Below, one piece after another: positions 1 through 8,414 of a stretch of 64,000 nt of DNA. Origin of the DNA: Schleiferiaceae bacterium (GTDB taxonomy: Bacteria > Bacteroidota > Bacteroidia > Flavobacteriales > Schleiferiaceae). The notes beneath the pieces were generated by a model that made no database searches, was not told the DNA's origin, and saw only the letters and a list, made by a program, of their open reading frames with translations. The stretch is taken from contig JAURGG010000002.1 of the NCBI GenBank assembly GCA_030833905.1, positions 1 through 64,000 on the forward strand, given 5' to 3'. The position numbers and the translations under genes are program-made. Numbering within the stretch: position 1 is the stretch's first letter; every line of letters starts with the position of its first letter.

Positions 1-175
1 CGAACGCCAGCGCCTGGTCTTTCAGCTGCGCTACTTTGACGAGCTGCCCTATGCCGACATCGCGAGCGTGCTGGGCACCCGCGAGGGCGGACTCAAAGCC
101 AACTACCACCACGCGGTGGCCAAAATCAAAAAACAGCTCGCGGAATTAAACCTCGACGCCATTGAGGCATCCTAA
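1..175 (+). CDS. ECF-type sigma-70 factor, C-terminal end (partial)
   Basis: The gene is cut by the left window edge; the reading frame starts at base 2 and ends with TAA at 173-175. The 57 visible residues look like sigma-70 region 4, the helix-turn-helix that reads the -33/-35 element: they run ERQRLVFQLRYFDELPYADI, then ASVLGTREGGLKANYHHAVA, then a basic tail. The spacing LPYADIASVLGTREGGLKAN matches the ECF region 4.2 helix-turn-helix. Only 2 bases separate the stop from the next ATG, so the two genes are probably co-transcribed. The next two products look like a membrane-bound partner and a periplasmic sensor, a common ECF arrangement in Bacteroidota. The regulon cannot be told from this fragment. 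Confidence 0.85.
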   Translation, partial: ERQRLVFQLRYFDELPYADIASVLGTREGGLKANYHHAVAKIKKQLAELNLDAIEAS

Positions 176-177
176 GC

Positions 178-540
178 ATGAACGCCATGAAAACCAATCC
201 CTCAACCCCCGGACCGCGCGACGGAATCCACGTGCCCGCCGACTTCGCGGCGGACCTTGCCGCCCGCGCAAGCGCGAAGGCCTTGTCGGCCCAGTCGACT
301 CCGGCCCGCACCGTGACCCATCCGCGCTGGCGCCGCATTCTGTGGACCGCCGCCTCGGCAGCAGCCGTTGCCGCCGGAGTGTTTATGTTTCGCACCTCGG
401 AACAGGGTCCCGCGAACCCAACTCCGCCCGCAACCCTGAGCGCCGACGACGCCTGGACCGCCCTCGACGAAGGCCAAGTAACCCTAACTGACGACGAACT
501 CTTTGAACTCGCCGAAACCCACGGAATCACCACCCTTTAG
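178..540 (+). CDS. Small single-pass membrane protein, probable anti-sigma partner
   Basis: This 120-residue protein begins 2 bases after the sigma factor stop. Residues 1-50 are polar and basic (cytoplasmic side). Residues 53-71 form one hydrophobic alanine-rich helix, and the rest is a short acidic exported tail ending in ALDEGQVTLTDDELFELAE. No zinc-binding anti-sigma motif (HxxxCxxC) is visible. The role as anti-sigma factor or sigma-associated membrane protein is inferred from position and topology only. An alternative ATG lies at 187. Expression is probably coupled to the sigma gene. Confidence 0.6.
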   Translation: MNAMKTNPSTPGPRDGIHVPADFAADLAARASAKALSAQSTPARTVTHPRWRRILWTAASAAAVAAGVFMFRTSEQGPANPTPPATLSADDAWTALDEGQVTLTDDELFELAETHGITTL

Positions 541-564
541 TCCCACTCAACCCCGATTAACCCC

Positions 565-1086
565 ATGAAAAACCTGCTTTTTGCCTTGGCCCTGCTCAGC
601 CTGACGGCCGTGGCCCAAACCCGCCCCCAGGGCGCGCCCCGCGAAGGCCGCGAACGCCTGGAGTCCGCCAAAATCGCCTTCATCACGCGCGAACTCGACC
701 TGACTCCGAGCGAAGCCCAGGCCTTTTGGCCCGTCTACAACGCTATGGAGGCCGAAATGAAGAAGGCGCAGCGCGACCCCATTCGCGAATCGATGAAGAC
801 CATGAAGGCCGAGGGCGGAATCGACAACCTGACCGACGCCCAAGCCCGCGAAGTGCTGGCCAACCTGGAGAAGGTGGCCGCCGAGCGCGAAGCGGTCCGG
901 CGGAAGTACCAAAAGGAGTTCCTCAAGGTGCTCCCCGCCAAGAAGGTGCTGAAGCTCCACCTCGCCGAGCGCAAGTTCAAGCAAGAGGTCCTGGAGCGCC
1001 TCAAAGAAGGCCGCCCTCCGCGCGAAGGCGCACGCCCCCCAGGCGGACGACCCCCCGGCGGACGCCCTCCCCAGTTCGAGGAATGA
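565..1086 (+). CDS. Periplasmic Spy/CpxP-like protein of a sigma-factor operon
   Basis: The 173-residue product has a clear signal peptide (MKNLLFALALLSLTAVAQ) and then an almost entirely helical, charged body. The stretch ELDLTPSEAQAFWPVY near residues 43-58 resembles the LTxxQ-type helices of Spy/CpxP and of proteins often labelled 'sensor of ECF-type sigma factor' in Bacteroidota. The last 25 residues are a Gly-Pro-Arg repeat (GGRPP twice). It follows the sigma factor and its membrane partner in the same direction and is followed directly by a terminator, so it is the last gene of that operon. A role in sensing envelope stress or metals is inferred, not shown. Confidence 0.65.
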   Translation: MKNLLFALALLSLTAVAQTRPQGAPREGRERLESAKIAFITRELDLTPSEAQAFWPVYNAMEAEMKKAQRDPIRESMKTMKAEGGIDNLTDAQAREVLANLEKVAAEREAVRRKYQKEFLKVLPAKKVLKLHLAERKFKQEVLERLKEGRPPREGARPPGGRPPGGRPPQFEE

Positions 1087-1092
1087 AATACT

Positions 1093-1119
1093 AAATCCGG
1101 TTATACCCGGATTTTTTTT
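1093..1119 (+). terminator. Rho-independent terminator of the sigma-factor operon
   Basis: An 8-bp perfect stem (AAATCCGG / CCGGATTT) with a 6-base loop is followed by a run of T. It starts 6 bases after the stop of the sensor-like gene. Its left arm and loop are part of a 17-base sequence found again at 50877-50893. Confidence 0.85.
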
Positions 1120-1180
1120 GTGCCGCCCCACGCCGGGTGTTCGGTTATAACCGGATTCCGCAAAACCCAAACACCCCCCG

Positions 1181-1188
1181 TACCTTAG
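1181..1188 (+). promoter_or_regulatory. Possible -7 element of the aminotransferase gene
   Basis: TACCTTAG resembles the Bacteroidota sigma-A -7 consensus TAnnTTTG. It ends 4 bases before the ATG at 1193, which would leave almost no 5' leader. No clear -33 element was seen, so this is tentative. Confidence 0.4.
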
Positions 1189-1192
1189 CGGA

Positions 1193-2386
1193 ATGGACGT
1201 TCGCCAAGGTTTTTTGCACCACCTCGCCCCCACCACCTTCAGCCCCTTGGCCCTAGAATTTGTGCGGGCTGAGGGCGTCTACCTCTACGACCCCCAGGGC
1301 AAGGCCCACATGGACCTCATTTCGGGCATCGGCGTGGCCAACCTCGGACACAGCCATCCCGAAATCGTCGCGGCAGTCCAGCACCAGGCCGCCCAGCACA
1401 TGCACCTCATGGTCTACGGCGAATACGCCCAGCTGCCCCAGGTCGCCTACGCAGAAGCCCTGCTGGCGGCCCTTCCGGCCTCGCTCGACCAAATTTACTG
1501 GGGCAATTCCGGAGCCGAAGCCGTCGACGGCGCCCTCAAACTGGCCAAGCGCGCCACCGGCCGCAGCGAAATCATCTCGTTCGTCGGGTCCTACCACGGA
1601 TCGACCACCGGCCCCCTCTCGGCCATGGGCAACGAGTGCATGAAGTCAGCCTACCGCCCGCTGGTGCCGGGCCACCGAATCCTTCCGTTCAACAGCAGCC
1701 AATCCCTCAGCGCCGTCGGCCCCCACACCGCCGCCGTCCTGGTCGAAGTCATTCAATCTGAATCCGGCTACGTGCCCGCCGACTTCGCCTGGTTGCGCGC
1801 CCTCGAGGCGCGGTGCCGCGCGGCCGGAGCCCTGCTCATCGTCGACGAAATCCAAACCGGCTTCGGCCGCAGCGGCGAGGCCTTCGCCTTCACCGCGGCC
1901 GGAATCACCCCCGACGTCCTCTGCCTGGCGAAGGCCTTGGGCGGCGGCATGCCCCTCGGGGCCTTTGCCGCCAACCGCACCCTCATGGCCACCTTAGCCG
2001 AACACCCCATGCTGGGCCACCTTACCACCTTTGGCGGACACCCCGTGAGCTGCGCGGCCGGCCTGGCGGCCTGGACCATCCTGGCGCGCGACCGCTTCGC
2101 GCTGCGCGCCCCCGCCCTCGAGACCCAGTTTCGCCGCGGCCTCCAAGACCACCCCGCCGTGCGCGAAATCCGCGGCCGCGGCGCCCTCCTCGCCGTCGTG
2201 CTCGACTCCTTTGACCGCGTCCTGGCCGTCCAGCAGCACCTCATTGCCGCAGGCTACCTTACGGACTGGTTCCTCTTTGAAAACCGCGCACTCCGGCTCG
2301 CTCCGCCACTAACCCTAACGAACGACCAAGCCGAACAAGCCGTTCAAGCCATCCGAACTGCACTCAACCAAACAATCAGTAACTAG
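1193..2386 (+). CDS. Class III PLP-dependent aminotransferase
   Basis: The 397-residue protein is a fold-type I, class III aminotransferase (acetylornithine, ornithine, 4-aminobutyrate family). Visible features are the N-terminal SGIGVANLGHSHPEIVAAV, the cofactor-binding turn NSGAEAVDGALKLAKRATGR at about 105-124, and VDEIQTGFGRSG with Asp218. The Schiff-base lysine is Lys247 in LAKALGGGMPLGAF. Length is normal for the family. The substrate cannot be fixed from sequence, and no arginine or GABA pathway genes are adjacent. The ATG at 1193 gives the right N-terminus. It may be transcribed alone, as it lies between a terminator and a repeat-bearing gap. Confidence 0.85.
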   Translation: MDVRQGFLHHLAPTTFSPLALEFVRAEGVYLYDPQGKAHMDLISGIGVANLGHSHPEIVAAVQHQAAQHMHLMVYGEYAQLPQVAYAEALLAALPASLDQIYWGNSGAEAVDGALKLAKRATGRSEIISFVGSYHGSTTGPLSAMGNECMKSAYRPLVPGHRILPFNSSQSLSAVGPHTAAVLVEVIQSESGYVPADFAWLRALEARCRAAGALLIVDEIQTGFGRSGEAFAFTAAGITPDVLCLAKALGGGMPLGAFAANRTLMATLAEHPMLGHLTTFGGHPVSCAAGLAAWTILARDRFALRAPALETQFRRGLQDHPAVREIRGRGALLAVVLDSFDRVLAVQQHLIAAGYLTDWFLFENRALRLAPPLTLTNDQAEQAVQAIRTALNQTISN

Positions 2387-2466
2387 TTACTAGCGACTCG
2401 TTACTAGCTAATGAGCAAACCTCGCCAACGAGCTATCCTTGCCAACCTTGCTAGCCTTGCTAAAAC
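2376..2466. repeat. Intergenic short-repeat cluster, copy A
   Basis: The end of the aminotransferase gene and the 52-base gap hold imperfect repeats of two kinds. One is CAGTAACTAGTTACTAGC followed by GACTCGTTACTAGCTA. The other is CTTGCCAACCTTGC with variants. Similar words recur at 3686-3715 and 51086-51180. The repeat runs into the start of the acyltransferase gene. Confidence 0.6.
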
Positions 2467-3476
2467 ACCTCCTCCCCCACGACGGACGCCCCGGCCACCA
2501 GCCCGAACTCGACGGATTCCGTGGGCTCGCGGTGGCGATTGTGCTGCTAGCGCACAGCAGTAATGCGGGCTACCCGCTCTTTGGCGTTGTGGACTTTCAC
2601 CACTACGGAAGCGTCGGCGTCTACCTCTTCTTCGTCCTGTCGGCCTACCTGATCGACCGTCAAATCATCAATGCGCTCGAACAGGGTAACGCAAACTTCC
2701 AATTTTGGATCCGCTTTGCCCTGCGCCGCTTTTTGCGCATCTACCCGCTCTACCTCGTGGCCTTGCTGCTCAACTGGGCGCTCTCGGCCCAAGGGCTTCA
2801 GAGCCCCATTCACAGTGCGTCGGACGTGCTTCGTCACCTCGCCCTGCTCGAGGGCCGGCAGGTCTTTTGGACGATTCCCGTCGAATTTCTATACTACATC
2901 CTTTCACCGCTGGTACTGGCCCTCCTTTGGCCGCTCTACCGTCGGCGACCGAACTTGGCCATCGCGGTACTTGCAACGGCCCTTGCGAGCCTTTGGTACC
3001 TGCGCCTGCAGCACGTCGCCATGCCCATCTTCTTGCGCTTCCTGCCGGTTCTCGGCTGCGGAACCCTTTTGGCCCTCACCCAGCGCCGCCTGCGCCTTCC
3101 GGGCGGAATCGGGCTCGCCCTGCTCGCCCTCGTCCTCACGACGGTTCCGACCCTCGCTCGACTCATCTACGGAACCTCATCGTTTCACGGACACAGCTTC
3201 ACCCTCGCCTACGGAATCGCCTGGGCCCTCATCCTCTACCAGGCCCTGAACCACGAAATCGCGCTCTCAGCCCTCGGTCGGTGGCTTCCGCTTCGACTGC
3301 TCGGCGCCCTCAGCTTTAGCGTCTACCTTCTTCATAAGCCCGTGCTCGCCCTCGCCCAGCACTACCTGCCAGAACCTTGGGCCTTGCCCGCATTCTTGGC
3401 CGGAACCCTTGCGGTATCCCTCCTCACCTATACCTTCGTAGAACGGCCGTTGGCCCAACTGAAATTTCGACTATGA
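2439..3476 (+). CDS. Acyltransferase 3 family membrane protein (OafA-like)
   Basis: This 345-residue integral membrane protein has about ten hydrophobic segments. The acyltransferase-3 signature appears near the N-terminus as ELDGFRGLAVAIVLLAHS, with the expected Arg and His. Family members O-acylate lipopolysaccharide, exopolysaccharide or peptidoglycan sugars at the inner membrane. The start is a problem: no in-frame ATG exists upstream before a stop, so translation must begin at a TTG (2439, or 2448 or 2457), all inside a short intergenic repeat. The stop overlaps the next ATG (ATGA), so the two genes are translationally coupled. The acceptor substrate is unknown. Confidence 0.8.
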   Translation: MPTLLALLKHLLPHDGRPGHQPELDGFRGLAVAIVLLAHSSNAGYPLFGVVDFHHYGSVGVYLFFVLSAYLIDRQIINALEQGNANFQFWIRFALRRFLRIYPLYLVALLLNWALSAQGLQSPIHSASDVLRHLALLEGRQVFWTIPVEFLYYILSPLVLALLWPLYRRRPNLAIAVLATALASLWYLRLQHVAMPIFLRFLPVLGCGTLLALTQRRLRLPGGIGLALLALVLTTVPTLARLIYGTSSFHGHSFTLAYGIAWALILYQALNHEIALSALGRWLPLRLLGALSFSVYLLHKPVLALAQHYLPEPWALPAFLAGTLAVSLLTYTFVERPLAQLKFRL

Positions 3477-3685
3477 ATCCCAAAATCCTTCGCGGCATTG
3501 TGTGGCTTTCGGCCTCCTTCCCCTTCATGTTTGGAGGACCTGCCTTCTTCTACTGGATTGCTGGACCCGCCCTTCAGGAGGGCAATTGGATTCCCGCGGC
3601 ATTCATCGTCACCGCGATGTTCGTAGGCGTCGGAGTTCTCGTGCGCGGAATCGGAATCCTACTCGACGGCTTCTTCGGCCGATAG
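3473..3685 (+). CDS. DUF6095-like small membrane protein
   Basis: A 70-residue product starts at the ATG that overlaps the acyltransferase stop (ATGA). Two hydrophobic helices are separated by a short polar turn: about residues 8-31 (IVWLSASFPFMFGGPAFFYW) and 41-63. The pattern (basic start, FMFGGP in helix 1, GxGxxxRGI near the end of helix 2) resembles the flavobacterial DUF6095 family of unknown function. An upstream in-frame extension exists but lies inside the acyltransferase gene, and coupling makes 3473 the better start. Confidence 0.7.
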   Translation: MNPKILRGIVWLSASFPFMFGGPAFFYWIAGPALQEGNWIPAAFIVTAMFVGVGVLVRGIGILLDGFFGR

Positions 3686-3715
3686 CCAGCAGCTAGTTAC
3701 TCGCAACTGGCTAAA
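3686..3715. repeat. Intergenic short-repeat cluster, copy B
   Basis: The words CAGCTAGTTACTCGCAACTGG and GGCTAAACGC match the style of the repeat at 2376-2410. The block lies between the DUF6095-like gene and the terminator at 3721. Confidence 0.45.
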
Positions 3716-3720
3716 CGCAA

Positions 3721-3748
3721 AAAGCCACCGGCGCAAGCCGGTGGCTTT
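3721..3748. terminator. Bidirectional terminator between DUF6095-like and DUF3467 genes
   Basis: A perfect 11-bp stem (AAAGCCACCGG / CCGGTGGCTTT) closes a 6-base loop. On the minus strand it is followed by a T-rich tract after the DUF3467 gene, so it ends the rpoB-rpoC transcript. The flanking A and T runs suggest it also stops plus-strand transcripts. Confidence 0.85.
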
Positions 3749-3767
3749 CACATTCTAAAACCTTCGA

Positions 3768-4076
3768 TTAGGCCTGTCCCGCGGGTCCGCCGAAGTGAAT
3801 CGGCATTCCGGGAAGTTCCGTATCCGCAATCTCGCCGTGCGTCGCTTCGTAGCGGCTCACATTGTCTGCGAGCGCGCGCACCAAGCGCTTGGCATGCTGC
3901 GGAGTCAAGATCACCCGAGACTTCACCTTTGCCTTCGGCAAGCCGGGCATCATCTGGATGAAGTCCACCACAAACTCACTGTTCGAGTGGTTGATGATAG
4001 CCAGATTGGAATAAATCCCATCGGCCATCTCGGGCGAAAGCTCAATCTGAAGTTGGTTCGGATCCTGATCGCTCAC
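3768..4076 (-). CDS. DUF3467 domain protein downstream of rpoC
   Basis: The 102-residue soluble protein has the DUF3467 pattern: QIELSPEMADGIYSNLAIIN at 9-28, HSNSEFVVDFIQMMPGLPKA at 30-49, then KSRVILTPQHAKRLVRAL. Its start codon overlaps the last base of the rpoC stop region (rpoC ends at 4076), so it is the last gene of the rpoB-rpoC transcript. This neighbour is common in Bacteroidota, but its role is not known. Its strict linkage to RNA polymerase suggests a link to transcription, which is inference only. Confidence 0.85.
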   Translation of the reverse strand: MSDQDPNQLQIELSPEMADGIYSNLAIINHSNSEFVVDFIQMMPGLPKAKVKSRVILTPQHAKRLVRALADNVSRYEATHGEIADTELPGMPIHFGGPAGQA

Positions 4077-7000
4077 TACTCCGCTGCTTCAATATCGACT
4101 GACTTGGCCGCCATCATGCGGTCGTACTCGTCCTTGTTGCCAACTACTGAATCGTAGTAGTGCTTCAAGCCCGTTCCGGCCGGAATGCGGTGACCCACAA
4201 TCACATTCTCCTTAAGACCCTCAAGGCCGTCGCTCTTACCTGCGATTGCGGCTTCGTTGAGGACTTTGGTCGTCTCCTGGAACGATGCCGCAGAAACCCA
4301 CGACTTCGTCTGAAGTGATGCACGAGTGATACCCTGAAGTACCAACTTGGCCGTTGCCGAGCGCGCGTCGCGTGCATCAACCAATGCCTTGTCCGAGCGC
4401 TTCAGTAGAGAGTTCTCGTCGCGGAGCTGGCGTGAAGTAATCATTTGACCTTCTTTGAGGCTCTCGCTGTCGCCAGCGCTCACCACCACTTTCTTGTCAA
4501 ATACACGGTCGTTCTCGTGGATGAAGTCACCCACGTGCTCGTAGTGTCCTTCGAGGAACATGGTGTCGCCACCGTCCACGATTTCAACCTTGCGCATCAT
4601 CTGGCGAACAATCACTTCAAAGTGCTTGTCGTTGATTTTCACACCCTGCAAGCGGTATACTTCCTGAATCTCGTTCACGAGGTACTCCTGAACTGCAGTA
4701 GGACCTTGAATCGCAAGAATGTCAGCCGGAGAAATGGCTCCGTCGCTCAACGGTGAACCCGCACGCACGAAGTCGTTCTCTTGAACCAGAATTTGCTTGC
4801 TCAAATTGATGAGGTAGCGGCGCTGCTCTCCGGTGCGGCTCTCGATTACGATCTCGCGGTTACCGCGCTTGATCTTACCGTAGGACACGGTGCCATCAAT
4901 CTCGGCCACGACAGCTGGGTTCGATGGGTTACGTGCTTCAAACAATTCTGTCACACGGGGAAGACCACCGGTGATGTCACCTGATTTTGCTCCGCGGCGT
5001 GGAATCTTCACAAGTACCTTACCGGCCTTGATCTCTTCGCCCTCGTCGACCATGAGGTGGGCACCCACCGGCAAGGTGTAGTGCTTGATCTCCTCACCCT
5101 TCTTCGTCAGGATTTGAATCATCGGCACCAACTTCTTGTTGCGCGCATCGCTGATCACCTTGTCCTGGAATCCAGTTTGCTCGTCAATCTCAACCTTGTA
5201 GCTCAGACCTTGAACGATGTCTTGGTATCCGACCACACCGGCGAATTCAGAGATGATCACCGCGTTGTACGGATCCCACGAACACAGTGAGTCACCTTTG
5301 GCCACTTTCTGACCGTGCTTCACCACGAGGTTAGAACCGTAGGGAACGTTACCGGTCATCACCGAAATTCCGGTCTTCTCATCTACGATTCGAAGTTCAC
5401 CGGTACGACCGATGACGATCGTCGACAGAGAACCATCTGAACCTTCTCCTTCTACAGTGCGAACCTCGTCGAGTTCAACGATTCCGTCAAACTTGGCGAT
5501 CAAACTGTTGACCTCAGAAATGTTACCGGCCGTACCACCCACGTGGAACGTACGAAGCGTCAACTGCGTACCCGGCTCACCAATGGACTGAGCGGCGATT
5601 ACACCAACTGCTTCACCCATCTGAACGCCCTTGGCCGTGGCCAAGTTGCGTCCGTAGCACTTCGCACAGATTCCGCGCTTGCTTTCGCACGTCAGAGCCG
5701 AGCGAACTTCAACCATTTCAACGGGCGAATTCTCGATTTTGCGTGCTGCATCGTCTGAAATCATTTCGCCGCGCTCCACGTACACTTCGCTGGTAAGCGG
5801 ATCAATCACGTCCTGAAGCGACACACGACCAGTGATTCGCTCGAACAGCGTCTCAACGACTTCTTCGTTCTTGCGCAAGGACGTTACTTCAAGACCGCGA
5901 AGCGTTCCGCAGTCTACCTCATTGATGATTACATCCTGAGCAACGTCGTGCAGACGGCGCGTCAAGTAGCCGGCGTCAGCCGTCTTCAAGGCCGTATCCG
6001 CCAGACCCTTACGGGCACCGTGGGTCGAAATGAAGTACTCCAAGATCGAGAGGCCCTCTTTAAAGTTCGAGATAATCGGGTTTTCGATGATCTCTCCGCC
6101 ACCTGAACCGGACTTCTGCGGCTTGGCCATAAGACCACGCATACCCGATAGCTGGCGAATCTGCTCTTTAGAACCCCGTGCACCCGAGTCAAGCATCATG
6201 TAGATCGGATTGAAGCCCTGACGGTCATTGATGAGCTGGCTCATCGCTGCTTGCGTCAGACGGGCATTCGTGTTCGTCCACACGTCAATGACTTGGTTGT
6301 AGCGCTCGTTGTTCGTGATCAGACCCATGTTGTAGTTGCCCAAAATGGCTTCTACCTCTTCGTTGGCCTCTTTGATCAGTGAATCCTTAGCTTCTGGAAC
6401 CGTGATGTCGCCCAATGAGAACGACAGACCACCACGGAATGCCGTGCTGTATCCAAGGTTCTTAATGTCGTCAAGGAACTTTGCAGTCGTCGGAACGTCG
6501 GTCTTCGTCAAGATGCGCGCGATGATGTCGCGAAGCGCCTTCTTGGTCAACAGCTCGTTGATGAATCCAACGGTCTCAGGAACTACTTTATTGAACAGTA
6601 CGCGGCCCACCGAAGTCTCGATAAGCTTTGTCACCAGTTCTCCTTGCTCGTTCTCTACGCGAGCACGAACCTTGACCACGGCACCAAGCTCTACGCGGCG
6701 CTCGTTAAAGGCAATCGTTACTTCTTCAGCAGAGTAGAACGTCATGCCCTCACCCATAACTGGGTCACCGGGCAGGTTGCGCTTGGGCTTGGTCATGTAG
6801 TACAGACCCAAGACCATGTCCTGTGACGGAACCGTAATCGGCGATCCGTTGGCAGGGTTCAAAATGTTGTGCGACGCGAGCATCAAGATCTGCGCCTCCA
6901 AGATGGCGGCGGGTCCGAGCGGCAAGTGCACGGCCATTTGGTCACCGTCAAAGTCAGCGTTGAAGGCCGTACAAGTCAACGGGTGCAGCTGGATGGCCTT

Positions 7001-8383
7001 ACCCTCGATCATGCGCGGCTGGAACGCTTGAATACCCAAGCGGTGGAGCGTCGGAGCTCGGTTCAGAAGCACCGGATGGCCCTTCATCACGTTCTCAAGA
7101 ATGTCCCAAACAACCGCTTCGCGCTTGTCGATGATTTTCTTCGCAGACTTCACCGTCTTAACGATTCCGCGCTCAATGAGCTTGCGAACCACAAACGGCT
7201 TGTAGAGTTCAGCGGCCATGTCCTTCGGAAGACCACACTCGTGCAGCTTCAAGTCAGGTCCGATAACGATTACCGAACGCGCAGAGTAGTCCACACGCTT
7301 ACCCAAAAGGTTTTGGCGGAATCGGCCCTGCTTGCCCTTAAGGCTGTCGCTCAGCGACTTCAGTGGGCGGTTGCTCTCGGTCTTCACAGCACTCGCCTTG
7401 CGGGTGTTGTCAAACAAGCTGTCAACAGACTCCTGAAGCATGCGCTTCTCGTTGCGAAGGATGACCTCAGGTGCCTTGATTTCGAGCAGGCGCTTCAAAC
7501 GGTTGTTGCGGATAATTACCCGACGGTACAAATCGTTCAAGTCGCTGGTCGCAAAACGGCCACCGTCCAAAGGCACGAGCGGACGCAGCTCGGGTGGAAT
7601 CACAGGAACTACCTTGATGATCATCCACTCGGGCTTGTTCTCCATGCGCTCATTAGCCTCTTTCATGGCCTCTACGACCTGAAGGCGCTTGAGGGCCTCT
7701 TGCTTGCGCTGCTGCGAAGTCTCGCGGTCCGCTTGTGCACGAAGCTCAAACGAAAGGGCCGGAAGGTCCAGACGCTGAAGCAGCATGTACAGAGCCTCGG
7801 CACCCATCTTGGCGATGAACTTGTTGGGGTCGTGGTCCTCGAGGTACTGGTTGTCTTGGGTCGGCAGGCGATCCAATGCATCCAGGTACTCTTCTTCGGT
7901 CAAGAACTGCAAGCGGGTAAACGGATTTCCTTCCGCGTCCGTAGCCAGACCCGTTTGAATCACGATGTAGCGCTCGTAGTAGATAATCATGTCGAGCTTC
8001 TTGGTCGGGATTCCGAGCAAGTAGCCGATTTTGTTCGGAAGCGAACGGAAGTACCAAATGTGCGCAACAGGAACCACGAGGCTGATGTGGCCTACGCGCT
8101 CACGGCGAACTTTCTTCTCGGTTACTTCGACGCCACAACGGTCGCACACGATGCCCTTGTAGCGAATGCGCTTGTACTTTCCGCACGCACACTCAAAGTC
8201 CTTTACGGGACCAAAAATGCGCTCACAGAACAGACCGTCACGCTCGGGCTTGTGGGTCCGGTAGTTGATGGTCTCTGGCTTGAGGATTTCGCCACTCGAC
8301 TTCTCGAGCAGGAACTCTGGCGAAGCCAGGCTGATGGTGATTTGATTGAAGCTACCTGTCGGAGCTTGTTCGTACTTTCTCAT
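4076..8383 (-). CDS. rpoC: DNA-directed RNA polymerase subunit beta'
   Basis: The 1435-residue beta' subunit carries the N-terminal zinc site (Cys65, Cys67, Cys80, Cys83 in [19 protein letters not shown]). The catalytic magnesium loop is [13 protein letters not shown] second zinc cluster is [15 protein letters not shown], followed by the bridge/trigger segment [20 protein letters not shown]. Length is normal for Bacteroidota. It follows rpoB with a 31-base gap on the same strand and is co-transcribed with it. Confidence 0.98.
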   Translation of the reverse strand: MRKYEQAPTGSFNQITISLASPEFLLEKSSGEILKPETINYRTHKPERDGLFCERIFGPVKDFECACGKYKRIRYKGIVCDRCGVEVTEKKVRRERVGHISLVVPVAHIWYFRSLPNKIGYLLGIPTKKLDMIIYYERYIVIQTGLATDAEGNPFTRLQFLTEEEYLDALDRLPTQDNQYLEDHDPNKFIAKMGAEALYMLLQRLDLPALSFELRAQADRETSQQRKQEALKRLQVVEAMKEANERMENKPEWMIIKVVPVIPPELRPLVPLDGGRFATSDLNDLYRRVIIRNNRLKRLLEIKAPEVILRNEKRMLQESVDSLFDNTRKASAVKTESNRPLKSLSDSLKGKQGRFRQNLLGKRVDYSARSVIVIGPDLKLHECGLPKDMAAELYKPFVVRKLIERGIVKTVKSAKKIIDKREAVVWDILENVMKGHPVLLNRAPTLHRLGIQAFQPRMIEGKAIQLHPLTCTAFNADFDGDQMAVHLPLGPAAILEAQILMLASHNILNPANGSPITVPSQDMVLGLYYMTKPKRNLPGDPVMGEGMTFYSAEEVTIAFNERRVELGAVVKVRARVENEQGELVTKLIETSVGRVLFNKVVPETVGFINELLTKKALRDIIARILTKTDVPTTAKFLDDIKNLGYSTAFRGGLSFSLGDITVPEAKDSLIKEANEEVEAILGNYNMGLITNNERYNQVIDVWTNTNARLTQAAMSQLINDRQGFNPIYMMLDSGARGSKEQIRQLSGMRGLMAKPQKSGSGGGEIIENPIISNFKEGLSILEYFISTHGARKGLADTALKTADAGYLTRRLHDVAQDVIINEVDCGTLRGLEVTSLRKNEEVVETLFERITGRVSLQDVIDPLTSEVYVERGEMISDDAARKIENSPVEMVEVRSALTCESKRGICAKCYGRNLATAKGVQMGEAVGVIAAQSIGEPGTQLTLRTFHVGGTAGNISEVNSLIAKFDGIVELDEVRTVEGEGSDGSLSTIVIGRTGELRIVDEKTGISVMTGNVPYGSNLVVKHGQKVAKGDSLCSWDPYNAVIISEFAGVVGYQDIVQGLSYKVEIDEQTGFQDKVISDARNKKLVPMIQILTKKGEEIKHYTLPVGAHLMVDEGEEIKAGKVLVKIPRRGAKSGDITGGLPRVTELFEARNPSNPAVVAEIDGTVSYGKIKRGNREIVIESRTGEQRRYLINLSKQILVQENDFVRAGSPLSDGAISPADILAIQGPTAVQEYLVNEIQEVYRLQGVKINDKHFEVIVRQMMRKVEIVDGGDTMFLEGHYEHVGDFIHENDRVFDKKVVVSAGDSESLKEGQMITSRQLRDENSLLKRSDKALVDARDARSATAKLVLQGITRASLQTKSWVSAASFQETTKVLNEAAIAGKSDGLEGLKENVIVGHRIPAGTGLKHYYDSVVGNKDEYDRMMAAKSVDIEAAE

Positions 8384-8414
8384 GTTCGTGTGAATTCGTC
8401 GTAATTCTAAATCC

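Noticed and set aside
6869-8404. 511-codon open frame on the plus strand opposite rpoC
   Set aside because: It is the antisense shadow of rpoC. Long antisense frames are expected in GC-rich genes, and the translation shows no domain-like pattern.
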